In this document: positions 11,301 to 30,691 of the stretch, one piece after another | Layout of the letters: every line of letters starts with the position of its first letter | Numbering within the stretch: position 1 is the first letter of the stretch | Assembly (NCBI GenBank): GCA_037903475.1 | Contig: JBAJFG010000604.1 | Coordinates: forward strand, 1,598,001-1,662,000 | From: Ancylostoma caninum | Lineage: Eukaryota; Nematoda; Chromadorea; Rhabditida; Ancylostomatidae | Length of the DNA stretch: 64,000 bases | Direction of reading: 5' to 3' | Made by a program: the position numbers and the translations under genes | The notes under the pieces: model-generated | The model's database searches: none | The model's input: the letters and a program-made list of their open reading frames with translations, nothing else | What the model was told of the DNA's origin: nothing

Positions 11301-14300
11301 AGTCCTCAGTTTTAGTTCATTTGTTGTTACGTCACTGAGGTGCCTTTTTAGTACAATCTATTCGCAGGACTAGGCATTCCTAACCAGAGCTGAATCAGAG
11401 TCTTGCTTGAATCAATTTTGTTAGTAATTGTTTGTACGAGCTGTAATAGTATAGATGATTATTTTCACGCTGATAGTTACGACTGGGGGTACAGCCTGCT
11501 TTGAAAAACACACAGCGGCAATTACCTGCCGCCAATTGCACATCTTTTTATGAAAGTTAGTCATACTTTCGGAAGCAAACAATGAAATCCATTCCACTTG
11601 CATTCTTTATATGTCTTTGATTCAAATCGCACTGTTTTATGCTTTGTCTACGGGTTTTCAGACCAGAATTGAGCGGAATTTTGAGCTTAAGAAGTGAAGG
11701 CATTCCAGGAATTTGTTGGGCTGTCGTAGCATGCTTGGCTGTTCTACAAACGAAAATGCAGAATATCTCAGCGAAGAGTAGCGGGAATGTTGATTAACTT
11801 CTTTCAGACCATACATACAGATACGCAGTTTAAGAAGCCGTAAGCATATTCATGTCAAACAAACTCTTTCTTATCCTAATCATCCAACTCTTGGAAATTC
11901 TGCTCATCGCTTTCGCCGAAAGTTCGGAATCTTTCTTAATTACCGTGCCTCCGCCCTTTAACTGCCGTCTCCTGTGAACAAATTTTCTAGATTAGATTTC
12001 TGTAACTTTCAGTTTTCTGAGAAATAAATTTCCAGCACTTTTTTTTATCAAATATGTTCAAAGCTTCATGAACTGTGTCACTGGTAATGATTTGGATTTA
12101 TTCCAAAATTACGCGAATCCTGCGAAATGCTACGGTTGCCACGGTTTTGTCGCAAACTTCTGGAAGTATGTGCGATGCTCGTGCACCGATCTGTTCTACT
12201 TCAACGTGTCATACCTAATGACCAGCATGCATCAAAACTTATTGTGCTGAAGCAAAGAAAATCACTGCAGAATTCGAGAACTTTCTTCTGCACTACGGAG
12301 CAGTTTTGATAGGAATTCCGTTCCTCATCAAAATGATGAAATCATGTCTACCGATGCTGCTGTAGAAGCCTGCTATATGAATATTGCTCGGAAGACGCAG
12401 CGAAGATGAGGGAATCACCCTGTCCCCCCACCTACCTCGCTCCTCCCATCCCCTTCTCGACAAAGATACATTGTCAAAAATTCTGGAATTGCTCAATAAA
12501 GTATGCTGTTAAATTAGGCTGTAATAATTTAATGTCTATTTTTAGTTATCTAGATCTGAACCCATTTCCTTAATAATCCTCGCCAATAATTCTTGCTCCC
12601 CCTCGTTTCTTCAGAAAATTTTTTGCATCCGCCTCTGCTACGCAGGTACGAACTCATGTTCGATTTCACGCGCAGGCCATTAGGACAAAACCATGGATTA
12701 GCTCATCGCATAATATATTCATTATCATAAGTTAAGTTAACCACACCTGTACTAGCTCGGTAGAACTTACCCCTCTCACCTTCGGGTTTCGACAGTGTCG
12801 AAGTGCCAAGATTTCTGGCATTGACAATGCTTGCTTGAACACTAAGCAGAACAGTGAGAATATTTAGCAACCTTCTACTTTAGTTCTACAAACCGTGGAG
12901 TTCATTAACGTTCTTGGAAGGGTTGTCTCTTATAGCGTATGTATAGTGGATGAGTTTGCTTGGCAAGAATGGTTCTACTTATTTGAGCATGCATTTCAAG
13001 AAGGGGTGAGAAGTAATGGTGAAAATCAAGGATAAAGTGGCCCGAGTGTCCTACGAACGGGATAGATAGCTTTTATCGTCTTCATCTGAGAACCATAGGG
13101 GCATTGATTGCGTATATGCCCTATGCAGTGTTTTACAAGAGGTCTCCAATCTACCAGATCAGCGCTTTAGTCAGCCCTTCCTCCTTTACCCTTCTGGTAC
13201 CAATTTTCCGACCCCGGTTAGATGACGGCTCAGTTGGCTTGGTCCAACAACCTTCGACCAGCAGTGCGACTCTTGCCAATGTATCACTCGCACCCCTGCT
13301 GATGATGATACGATATTTCATATTTTTGCTAAGAAACTAAACCAATCCTAGGCTGGAAAGCCGAGGATTCTATCGGGAACGTTCATGGATCCCGCCACGT
13401 GAGGGAATTTCCCGGAATGCGTGGTTTCGTTTGCATTTCACAAACAGTCTGAGAAAACTGAAGGAATATGAGTGCAGGAGGAAATTTATAATGAAGCTAA
13501 GTTTCCGTATAAGGATAGTGCACGAAACGAAAACTATTTATAGATCTAGTGTAAATTGTCAATACTGCGGCGATCATCTTACCTATAATAATGCGTCACC
13601 AAATCCAGGAAGCAACGGGCTAGACTTCCCGTCACACAATCCAGGATGCAATGTGTTAGTCCCGGATCAGGGGATTAGTTCTTACTGATCCAGGCAAGTG
13701 GTGACGGAAGGCGTGGTTTTCGCTGTTCTAACTCGTCTTTTCTTACTCTATCAATCTAAATCCCTCATTTTTTTTCTTTTCTCGCAACGAAACCTTGCAC
13801 CAGGATTTTCTCCTGCTCTCTTTTTTTCATTTTGAGCCGTTTTTTTATTAATAAGACGTCTTGGCACCTTTATTCACTCCGAAATCTGATTTTTGCACTA
13901 AATTTTTTTCTCAGTCATTGTGAGACTATTGCAAACTGTTTCATTTCATATCTAGTGTCATAATTTCGTTGGTTATCCAGTCTTTTTCCAGCTTTGTTTC
14001 TTCTTCATTAGCACCTTTAAAAAACCACAAAAGAAGGCGAATAGTCAGATGCAACAAAAAAAGCGCTTTACGGGAATATGTAATAGTAACCTGCGATCTA
14101 TTGGTTTTTTTCTGCGGTGTGAACAACCCTAACTGCAAACCAAACCAGTTTGGGCGAAATTCTCAAATACAAATAAAATTCGTTCCCATTGTGGGGTGTT
14201 AGCGTAAAGTGCTTCAATTGTGATCGACCATACTTTATAGTGAAACTGTTCTCTTCAAAGGTCTGAAAGTATCTCTTAAGGAGACGCTCTACCCAAAATC

Positions 14301-14540
14301 CGTTACATTTCATCCGAAGACTTCGAGGAGGTACTGAGAAAAGAAACAGATGTTGCCGACTGCTACTATGTATAACTTTTATGTTCGAAAATTATTCGTT
14401 TTGAAGCAATAGCAACGTTACATTCTTGCCAACAACGTCCATGATCACGGTACCAGTCGTTTCTCTCTAAGGACCTCTAGTTGCGATGTTTTTATCTTTA
14501 CCGGAGAAGAGCGGATTTTACCTCTCTTAATTGGTTTTAA
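8398..14540. other. Intergenic, no gene recognised
   Basis: Six kilobases of AT-rich sequence with scattered open frames of up to 146 codons (9383-9823 +, 10121-10438 +) and no motif, homology or splice-site support. I see no tRNA or structured RNA. Confidence 0.4.
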
Positions 14541-14549
14541 CTCGGGTGC

Positions 14550-15272
14550 GAAAATTCGAGCAGATTATGTGTGCTTTCGAGCAGATTCCGCTTATTTTCT
14601 GGAGATTTACGTGTATTTTTCGGGCAAAATATTTCGGCGAAAAATAAGCGAAATCTGCTGGAAAATACGCGAAAATCACTGCTAAGTCAACCGTGCGGCA
14701 GAGCCTGCTCCTTGCCCTCGGGAAAACACGGTTACATCGGCTTACCCCCAAGCAAAAGTGCTGCACTACGGAGAGAATCTCCGGTGGCACGTGGCTCCAT
14801 CGAGCATCCTCGACTCCGATTCTGGCGGAAGTACATGTTCTGCAGCACATTTAGTCGGTCTGCTCCGTACATTACGCAGGTGGATATTTCTCATGTTAGT
14901 ATGGAATATTCATATTCATCAAATAAATTTACCAAACTTTCTTGTGATTATGATGAGTGAAATATGTGGAATTTTTTCAGGTATAACCCATTTTTGAAGG
15001 TGCAAAAACAGTGTCAATAATTAGTGAAAAACCAGAAGAAACCAGAGAATTTACCAGAAGAATAAAGGAAAAATACAAGAGATGTTCGAATTTACACGAA
15101 GTGCAAATTCGAGGAGATTTCGCTCATTTTACGTGTAAATTCCAGCGGATTCTACTCGAATCGACAAAAATTGGCAAATTCGAGCAGATTACGCTTATTT
15201 TACGAGTATTCGTTTATGAAATAAATTCCGAAACAAATGCACGTAGAATAAGCGGAATCTGCTCGAATTTTT
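14550..15272. repeat. Cluster of inverted and direct copies of a 26-bp motif
   Basis: The core GAGCAGATTCCGCTTATTTT or close variants occur at about 14551, 14575, 15105 and 15175 on +, and inverted at about 14642 and 15246. Most are preceded by AAATTC and some are followed by TTACGTGTA. This looks like a degraded foldback element. Confidence 0.65.
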
Positions 15273-15279
15273 CCACCTG

Positions 15280-24430
<9,151 letters not shown>

Positions 24431-24439
24431 TCGTGTGGA

Positions 24440-25030
24440 GGCAATTTCCGCCCCACGTCACGGCGCGCATATCCTCCATTTACTACCTAATTATCGCCTC
24501 TTCTTTGTCGAACAATGAGCAACTCTCGGGCGATGGACCCCTGGAGGCGCCGGCGGCGGGGTGTCCAAATATCCGCGCGCTTGAATCAGCTACGGAAATT
24601 AACACGGCTCGTGGTGGTCGTGCTGGAGCCCGACAACGGCGGCGGTGGCCCCCTGGTGGTCGCCGGCCCCGAGGGAGCGTTTGTCAGGACCAGCCGCTCA
24701 TCTCTTTATTTGGATATTTTAATTTCGCGCCGCCGGCGATCGATGGACGGGGGGACGACGAGTTGCTCCGCCCCGGCCTAGCTGTTGTTCTCCCACACTC
24801 TGTGAAGCTGCAGCAGCTTCACGCCGCCGTCGCTGTCGGCCCCGCCCCCATCCGAGAATATTCCCACGCGCGATGTTCCTCAGCCGCTGACCTACCGCCG
24901 ACCGCCACCGCTCTCCGTACCGACCGACGTCGTTGTCGCCGCGTCGCCGTCGTCACCTGCCCGACATGCATGTACGCTATTTGCAGCATCAACACCAGGG
25001 CACCGTTCAGCTGCTACTTATGCCCTTGAG
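24440..25030. other. GC-rich island upstream of unc-80
   Basis: A sharp block of high GC and many CpG in otherwise AT-rich DNA. Two + frames stay open across much of it (198 and 88 codons) but read as low-complexity Arg/Gly/Pro/Ala with no family resemblance. It could hold a promoter or 5' untranslated exon of unc-80, a conserved regulatory block or an unrecognised exon. I cannot decide from sequence. Confidence 0.35.
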
Positions 25031-25069
25031 CACCGCAGCCAGCTCCATCAAAAGCACTAAATGGTGAGT

Positions 25070-26800
25070 CTGATCCTATTTCATTCGTTTTCTTCTGCTG
25101 TTTCAGTATCTCCATAAAATTGCCTCCACCGACGCAATTTTCCCCTCGTGTTTCACTCATTTCTCAACTGGCATGTGTACCTCTCCACTGAGATTCCTTA
25201 TTCACACTGCTGCAGCAGCTGAGAAAATTATCAAAAGAACTATTGATGCGTAAAATCTGTTGCCGGTGCTCCTCACATCAACATTCTTGCCTTTCCCAGA
25301 CCATATCGCACGTCATTTTCACGGTTGTAGATGCTCCTGAAATGGAGTATAAACACACCTCCCCGATGATTCTATACTACAGGCTTAGTCGTGGATTCGA
25401 GAGAATACCCATATGAAAAGTACTTCTCTCAGAGTTCAGCCTGTTCCTGTGCCAAATCGCGGTTTAACTTCGCCTTGATGTTTCTTAACTGAACTTGTTG
25501 AGTTTATTCAGCATTCGAGTATTCGATATCGAATAGTTCAAAATTTAGAATGAACAAGGGGGAGTCCTATGGCTCTACATGAATCAAAGATAGGGTTCTA
25601 GAACTCTCTGTTTTTCAGAAAATCATGTTCTGCATAGATCTTGACTTATTTTCTAATTCAATCAGATTTATTCAAGGCCCATATGGTCGATGTTGTACTA
25701 CGCAGGCCCAAGGATACCACCAAGTCTTGGATCCTGAATTTGGAAGGTGCTTAGAGAAACTTTTGAGAAGTGTGAAAAAATGGAAATCTAAACTATCTGG
25801 AGCAAATCCATCATCTCCCTGAAATCTCCAAATCCAACCCGGCTATATTTTTCCGCTCATTTTTCCACCGTATCCTTCTCTCTTTTCAACGGCGAAATCC
25901 TCCGGTGGAGGAGCATCAAAGTGACAAATTACTAGATATCAAACTAATAGCTGCGAGTTCGACTGCAATACATCATCCAGAGTTTTTACCACTGTTCCCA
26001 TACTCATTCGTAATGTATCATTTTCCCTCTCAGCAAGTTCTTCTCTTAATTGAGCTTGCGTGAAAAATTTGCCTCCCTACCGTATTCCCTGGGACTTATT
26101 CCCAATTTTACCGTTGCTTCCAAAAATTTGGATTCATGTTCCAGCAATCTTCGATTCGTGCGATGTTGGAAGTGTTGTCATGAAGTTGGTGGGATCGGAT
26201 TATGATGGAAGCGTTTTTTTTTCTCACTTCGTATGATAAGCTGTTGGGCTTGAGCAAGGTTTTTAACAGGTCCCTGTTTTTTGGGGAAACCTTCAGTTCT
26301 GAAAATCACCGATCTCTTGAGCTGTTCCATCTCTGTTCTGCAGCACAATTGAAAAATTCCCTCAAAAATTCCATTTAAACGGATTTGAAGTTTAAGTTCC
26401 ACATACATATACAAAGCGGATGTCACTTGTATGCGAAGAGGGGGGGGGGGGAAGGGGGTAGGTAGAAGGTCGTATTTTTGCCGGCTAAAAAGAGGGGTGA
26501 AGGGGGTCGTGTGGGGGTCGACTTTTTACCATCACCACGTATGAGCCAGCCTGTGCTTAGGGCGGATTTTGTGTAAGCCGGACAACTACTCAAATCTCTT
26601 TCTCACTCTTCCATGGAAGGAATACCTCGTACTAAAATCTGGTTGGAGTGAATGTTCTTTTCTTACTGACCGACCAAAATCTTCCCAAGACTTCAGCTTC
26701 AATCACTTTCTGTCCAATTCCTCTTTTTTTGCGCTCGCACGGAGCAGCTCCCCGGCACTTTTTCCAAAACCGTCAAGGTGTTTGATTTTTGCAACGGGTC
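25070..26800. other. Intergenic, no gene seen
   Basis: Only short frames. G-rich runs at about 26431-26520. Confidence 0.4.
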
Positions 26801-26805
26801 AGTAT

Positions 26806-26850
26806 CTCGAGTTTGCCGTGAATAGGGGGACTATTCACGGCAAACTCGAG
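26806..26850. repeat. Perfect 20-bp inverted repeat with 5-base loop
   Basis: CTCGAGTTTGCCGTGAATAG at 26806-26825 is followed by GGGGA and then its exact reverse complement at 26831-26850. It borders the GC-rich block that starts at about 26870. Confidence 0.95.
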
Positions 26851-26869
26851 TGTTTTACGGCCGGAAATG

Positions 26870-27240
26870 GACGTCAATAGCGACAAAAAATGTGCTTTGT
26901 TCGGTTGCGGAGCGGGCCTGAGGGAGAGAGTTTCGCGGTGCTCGAAGGTTCCCGCCGCCAAGGAGGCTGCGGACAACTCGCACTGCTTCGACGTTCAATT
27001 AGAAGCCGACGCGAAGACGGCGGCGGGCGTCTGCCGGGCGGCGGGATTCTGTGCGCGGGCGTCTTTGTTCCGGACGCGCGCCGGCGCTCCTCTGATTTGC
27101 ACCGGAAGCCTCTCTGCTCCCACAACAAAAACGTGCACAATGTCAGCTGCATTATGCATGCCGAGGATGCGGGTAATCAGCTCTGCAAGTACTGTTATGT
27201 GCAGCTCCATATGACTAGCGAGTTGCAAGTACGAGGATGA
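26870..27240. other. Second GC-rich island
   Basis: GC-rich block with frames open on both strands (up to 116 codons) and no recognisable protein. Similar in character to 24440-25030 and 32000-32520. Candidate conserved regulatory or untranslated-exon DNA; no function claimed. Confidence 0.3.
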
Positions 27241-27244
27241 AAAC

Positions 27245-29250
27245 GGGTTGGAAAATCGCTGCCAACGGGTATATAAGTATCAATAGTCACTAAATCAACA
27301 CAGATTATGACCTTGCGCACATTCGAAGATGTCTAGCTTTAAAGTGGGGACTTCCCTGAAATTTCTAGAATAAAAAAGTAGATTTTTATGAAAATTTTTA
27401 TTCGCCGATGTTGGTTCAACGCTCAGATTTTATAACTTGCAATAGTTTTTAGTGTTTGCGCAATAGTTTGTGGACGGAATCAAGGACACGGCGGGGATGT
27501 TGTCCTTACTTAGGACTATTAGATGTATCCGATTTTGAACATTTGATTTTGGACATCCAGAAGAATCCAAGAGAGCTGAGCAGAAATAGTGAGGGCTGTA
27601 GGATTTTCATTTTTTGTCAAGCGTTCAATTTTTTTTTCAAATTGCTCTTCAACACATTGCGGACCAAGCACATGGTGAGCGCGGGTGGCCAGAAAGCATT
27701 TTTTCTGATAATTCACAATTCCCACCATCTACCCACAGAAAAAAAAGTTTCATGGAAATACAGAAGACATTTCGCGCTATGCACAATGTGCATCACGTGG
27801 CAACACAGTGACGGAAAGGGGTGATGCAACTTGTGCGTTGTCCGCAATGTAATCGAAATATTGAAATATTTGGCTTTTATTCGACCCTAACTTTAGTGTG
27901 GCTCCTTGCCTGCACTGCTCCTGCGAGCGAAAGGGAACCTCCCATACACGGTCCAAAAAACTTCCCATCGGTTTGCTGAGTATTTATTTTTTACTTGTAA
28001 AATTCGAACACGCGGCAGGAAGCGTACAACATTTCCGGAAACGTTCACGACTACGGGCACTGGCACTTGAATGGGGCACCGAGCAAAAACATCCACACAC
28101 AGGTCCTTACTACGTGAATTTGCACATCAAAGCCCGTTATTTTCCGTATCCAAACGTACATTCTTCCCAGTTTTCGAAAATCTTTGACACCTGCATACTT
28201 TCTTCGTTCATACGTTTCTATAATTACATACATCCACCTTTCGATAATGCGTTATGAAGCTGTTCTAGTTGCCATTCACCACTGAAAAAGTCTTAGATAA
28301 TTACTATCTCTATCCTGAGAGATTCCATCACGATTGTAGGCTTCTGATAGAAAAACCCTAACTGCGAAAGAATGAGGCAGCATCAGAGAATCAGTGAGGA
28401 AGCCCTACAGCTCCCTCCTCTTGATCCACTGCTTTTTATGAGCAACTAGACCTCTTATGGTATTGTGTGACATCCAAAATTCTGCCCTGTAGGATAACTG
28501 AGAGAACAGGCGCAATCTGTGGGCTAGGTGGCATATGGCTTCCTTATGTACGTACGTTCAGCATATAAAAAATCCTTGTCGATCCGAACTCAGCAGTTCC
28601 GTTTGTGCGCAGTTCATTTTTGGAAGTTTCAAAAACTGAATCAGAAGCGAAAATTGCAATTCTCTTGACATGTCGTTTTTTTTATTCTTATGCTTTGTCT
28701 GAACGTCCCGCATTCAATCCATTTAGCTGTCACAGCAGTTACCGATCGGCATGAGAATTCATTTAAAGCTTAGGATAAGACAAATGGTAGCACCACCAGA
28801 AGAAATGACTCTCCCTCACAAGCGGAAGGACCACCACCATGATGTGATTGATTCCCTAGAAATGCGGAAAACTTTTTTCGAGCCTCTATTTTGTGAAAAA
28901 CTGACGAGGCATCCATATCCCCGTTGTCATCGTAGTCCGCCTTGCCACCGCTTCCCCCACCCCGGCACGCTGTTTCGGCTGTGCGTTATTAAAATTTCAA
29001 ATTTCAGTAACCGTCCAGTTCGTTACATTACCGGGAAAATTCCGTTCTGCGTCAATGCGTTAATTCGTTCCGCTGATAACGCGCAGCCCCGTTCCATACA
29101 CCAGCGACAAGTATAGACATATATCATGTTGGTCCTAACTGGTCAAGACGGGTGAAGATTGGTAGAGTTTGTCAGGGGCTACGTTGTGCGTCTAAAAACC
29201 GATCAAAACCGCTCTGCGCTCTCTATAAACCCCAATGGTCATGGTTATAA
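27245..29250. other. Intergenic, possible location of the 5' end of unc-80
   Basis: No recognised exon. One ATG with the right phase before a donor-like sequence (AT at 28546-28547 followed by GTACGT) would join exon 1 to give Met-Val-Asp-Asp, but such sites are expected by chance. Confidence 0.2.
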
Positions 29251-29256
29251 TCTCTG

Positions 29257-29492
29257 AAGGGCAATTTATATTGGATGCGTGCGACTGACGCGCGTGCGTC
29301 TATATGATGAACAATAGAGCCCAGTCACATCGCAGTCGCAGCTGAGACGCACGCGTTTACGGCCTCGCGACGGCTGCGCGTTCTTTTCATTGAGGATGTA
29401 CGCGCTGACCGGTATTCATGGAAAACCCCTCGCAAATGGATGCATGCGACTGATGCGCGACTGACGCAGACAACTAGTATAAATTGCCCCTT
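29257..29492. mobile_element. Short inverted-repeat element (MITE)
   Basis: Ends AAGGGCAATTTATA and TATAAATTGCCCCTT are inverse copies with one extra C. GCGTGCGACTGACGC-like blocks lie just inside both ends in direct orientation. The central part recurs, inverted and diverged, at about 61645-61760. Confidence 0.65.
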
Positions 29493-29494
29493 AA

Positions 29495-29900
29495 AGGCAG
29501 GAGTCCACCTCATTTTCGTGGTTCAGCTAACAGCAGATCCTGCATCTACTCGGCGCGATGTTTCCAACGGTATACATAAATTGTCTCAGAATGGTCAATA
29601 AACCCGTCTTCCAGGACGGGGTCTGTGACAGTTTGCCAACCCGAGTTGACATGTGAAGCCGTTGATCTTATCGATTGGACATGCCAAGACTCGTTGACCG
29701 ACGCGGCAGCCGTGGCAGACAGCCAGCACAGCTTGGAGCGATCCGCCTCCGGGCTCCAAATTTTTATCCAGTCCGAGCCTTTCAAAAATAGGGATTCCGT
29801 CGCTTCTGTGCCTGTTGATGTACATCCCAGGGGTCAACATGATGAGAAGGTCTGGGATATGTTGGTAATCCAACAGGCAGAACGAGGTGGCCCTCTGCCT
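29495..29900. mobile_element. TTAA-flanked MITE, copy A (406 bp)
   Basis: Flanked by TTAA at 29491-29494 and 29901-29904. Ends AGGCAGGAGTCCACCTC and GAGGTGGCCCTCTGCCT are imperfect inverse copies. It shares its ends and part of its interior (ACATGATGAG...TGTACATC region, inverted) with 44705-45017. TTAA targets are characteristic of piggyBac-type elements; no transposase is present. Confidence 0.75.
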
Positions 29901-29904
29901 TTAA

Positions 29905-30616
29905 GACAAATGAAGACATTGCCTTCAATCGTCGTCATGTTTGATTCCTTGCTTAGAGAGTTGAAATCTGTAGTGCACGGTAATGCGGGATGTCTCTTAT
30001 AAACGTCGCAGTAGCGATCAGAAGCGGTCCCGTAAGCGAGAAGTGTACGGCAGTTATTGTGCATTTTATAAGAGTCCCACCCTAACTCTCCCCAAAAATA
30101 ACACCAAACAGGGTTTTTGGCATTTCTCGCAATAGTGTGCAGATAATTTATTCTACAAGAAAAGTCGGCGAAACTTACCTTCCTTGTGGCATAGCTCTTA
30201 TCCCAGCTTCTCTGAAGGTGTACTTGATCCACGTGGAAGATATCCTTAGCGAAATCCACCCTTGGAAATCCATGACGCCATGATCCACGACACCGCAACT
30301 TGGTAGTCTTATCTCGATTGCCCTCGATACTAGATATGATACCCTTGATACCTCCCACTTTGAGCTTTTGTGCACTCCTCCTTCTCTAACTAACTGAGAT
30401 AGATCAATTTGGTGCACTCCTCATTGCCTTACTCGAGCCTCACTAGTTTCATTTGCTCCCTGCTCAGTGAGGAATTTTGTTTGGGCATAATCTAGAGGGG
30501 TCTTGAATCTCAAACTTGGTTTAAGATCTGCAAAGAAAAGATAGGTCCTATCTTCGAGATACTGGAATGGGTACTGGAAAGCACTGCTATTCTAGAAAAT
30601 GATCTATTCATTTCAG
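29905..30616. other. Region before unc-80 exon 1
   Basis: Holds a possible minus-strand exon (30179-30393) and the polypyrimidine acceptor of unc-80 exon 1. No plus-strand initiator exon could be recognised. Confidence 0.35.
30179..30393 (-). CDS. Possible minus-strand exon, unknown product
   Basis: On the minus strand an acceptor (ctatctcag) is followed by 215 bases open in two frames, then AGGAAG and a consensus donor GTAAGT. One frame reads WIKYTFREAGIRAMPQG near its end, the other HVDQVHLQRSWDKSYATRK. Neither is a family I recognise, and there are no other minus-strand exons nearby. Chance or transposon debris are equally likely. Confidence 0.2.
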
Positions 30617-30691
30617 GGTTGACGACGCTGACGAATCGGAATGCGAAGCAGTGCCGCTGCCCATCCAGACATTTCTATGGCGTCAGACGAA
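30617..30691 (+). CDS. unc-80: unc-80 exon 1 (first identified)
   Basis: Acceptor atttcag at 30616, one leading base, then VDDADESECEAVPLPIQTF and WRQT. PLPIQTFLWRQT is the signature near the N terminus of UNC80 proteins. The exon ends ACG-AA and is followed by GCAAGT, a GC-type donor at 30692. Joining to the C that opens exon 2 makes AAC (Asn). The reading is open upstream without an ATG, so a further 5' coding exon is needed. Confidence 0.88.

Noticed and set aside
24433..25029. 198-codon open frame as a protein-coding gene
   Set aside because: Low-complexity Arg/Gly/Pro/Ala from GC-rich DNA; overlapping frames are also open, with no homology or splice support.
25061..25069. ATG directly followed by GTGAGT as the unc-80 start exon
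   Set aside because: It ends in phase 0, but exon 1 needs a phase-2 donor; joining gives ATG GGT TGA, an immediate stop.
29834..30358. 174-codon minus-strand open frame as an intact gene
   Set aside because: It runs through a TTAA MITE end and across a consensus GTAAGT donor; at most part of it could be an exon.
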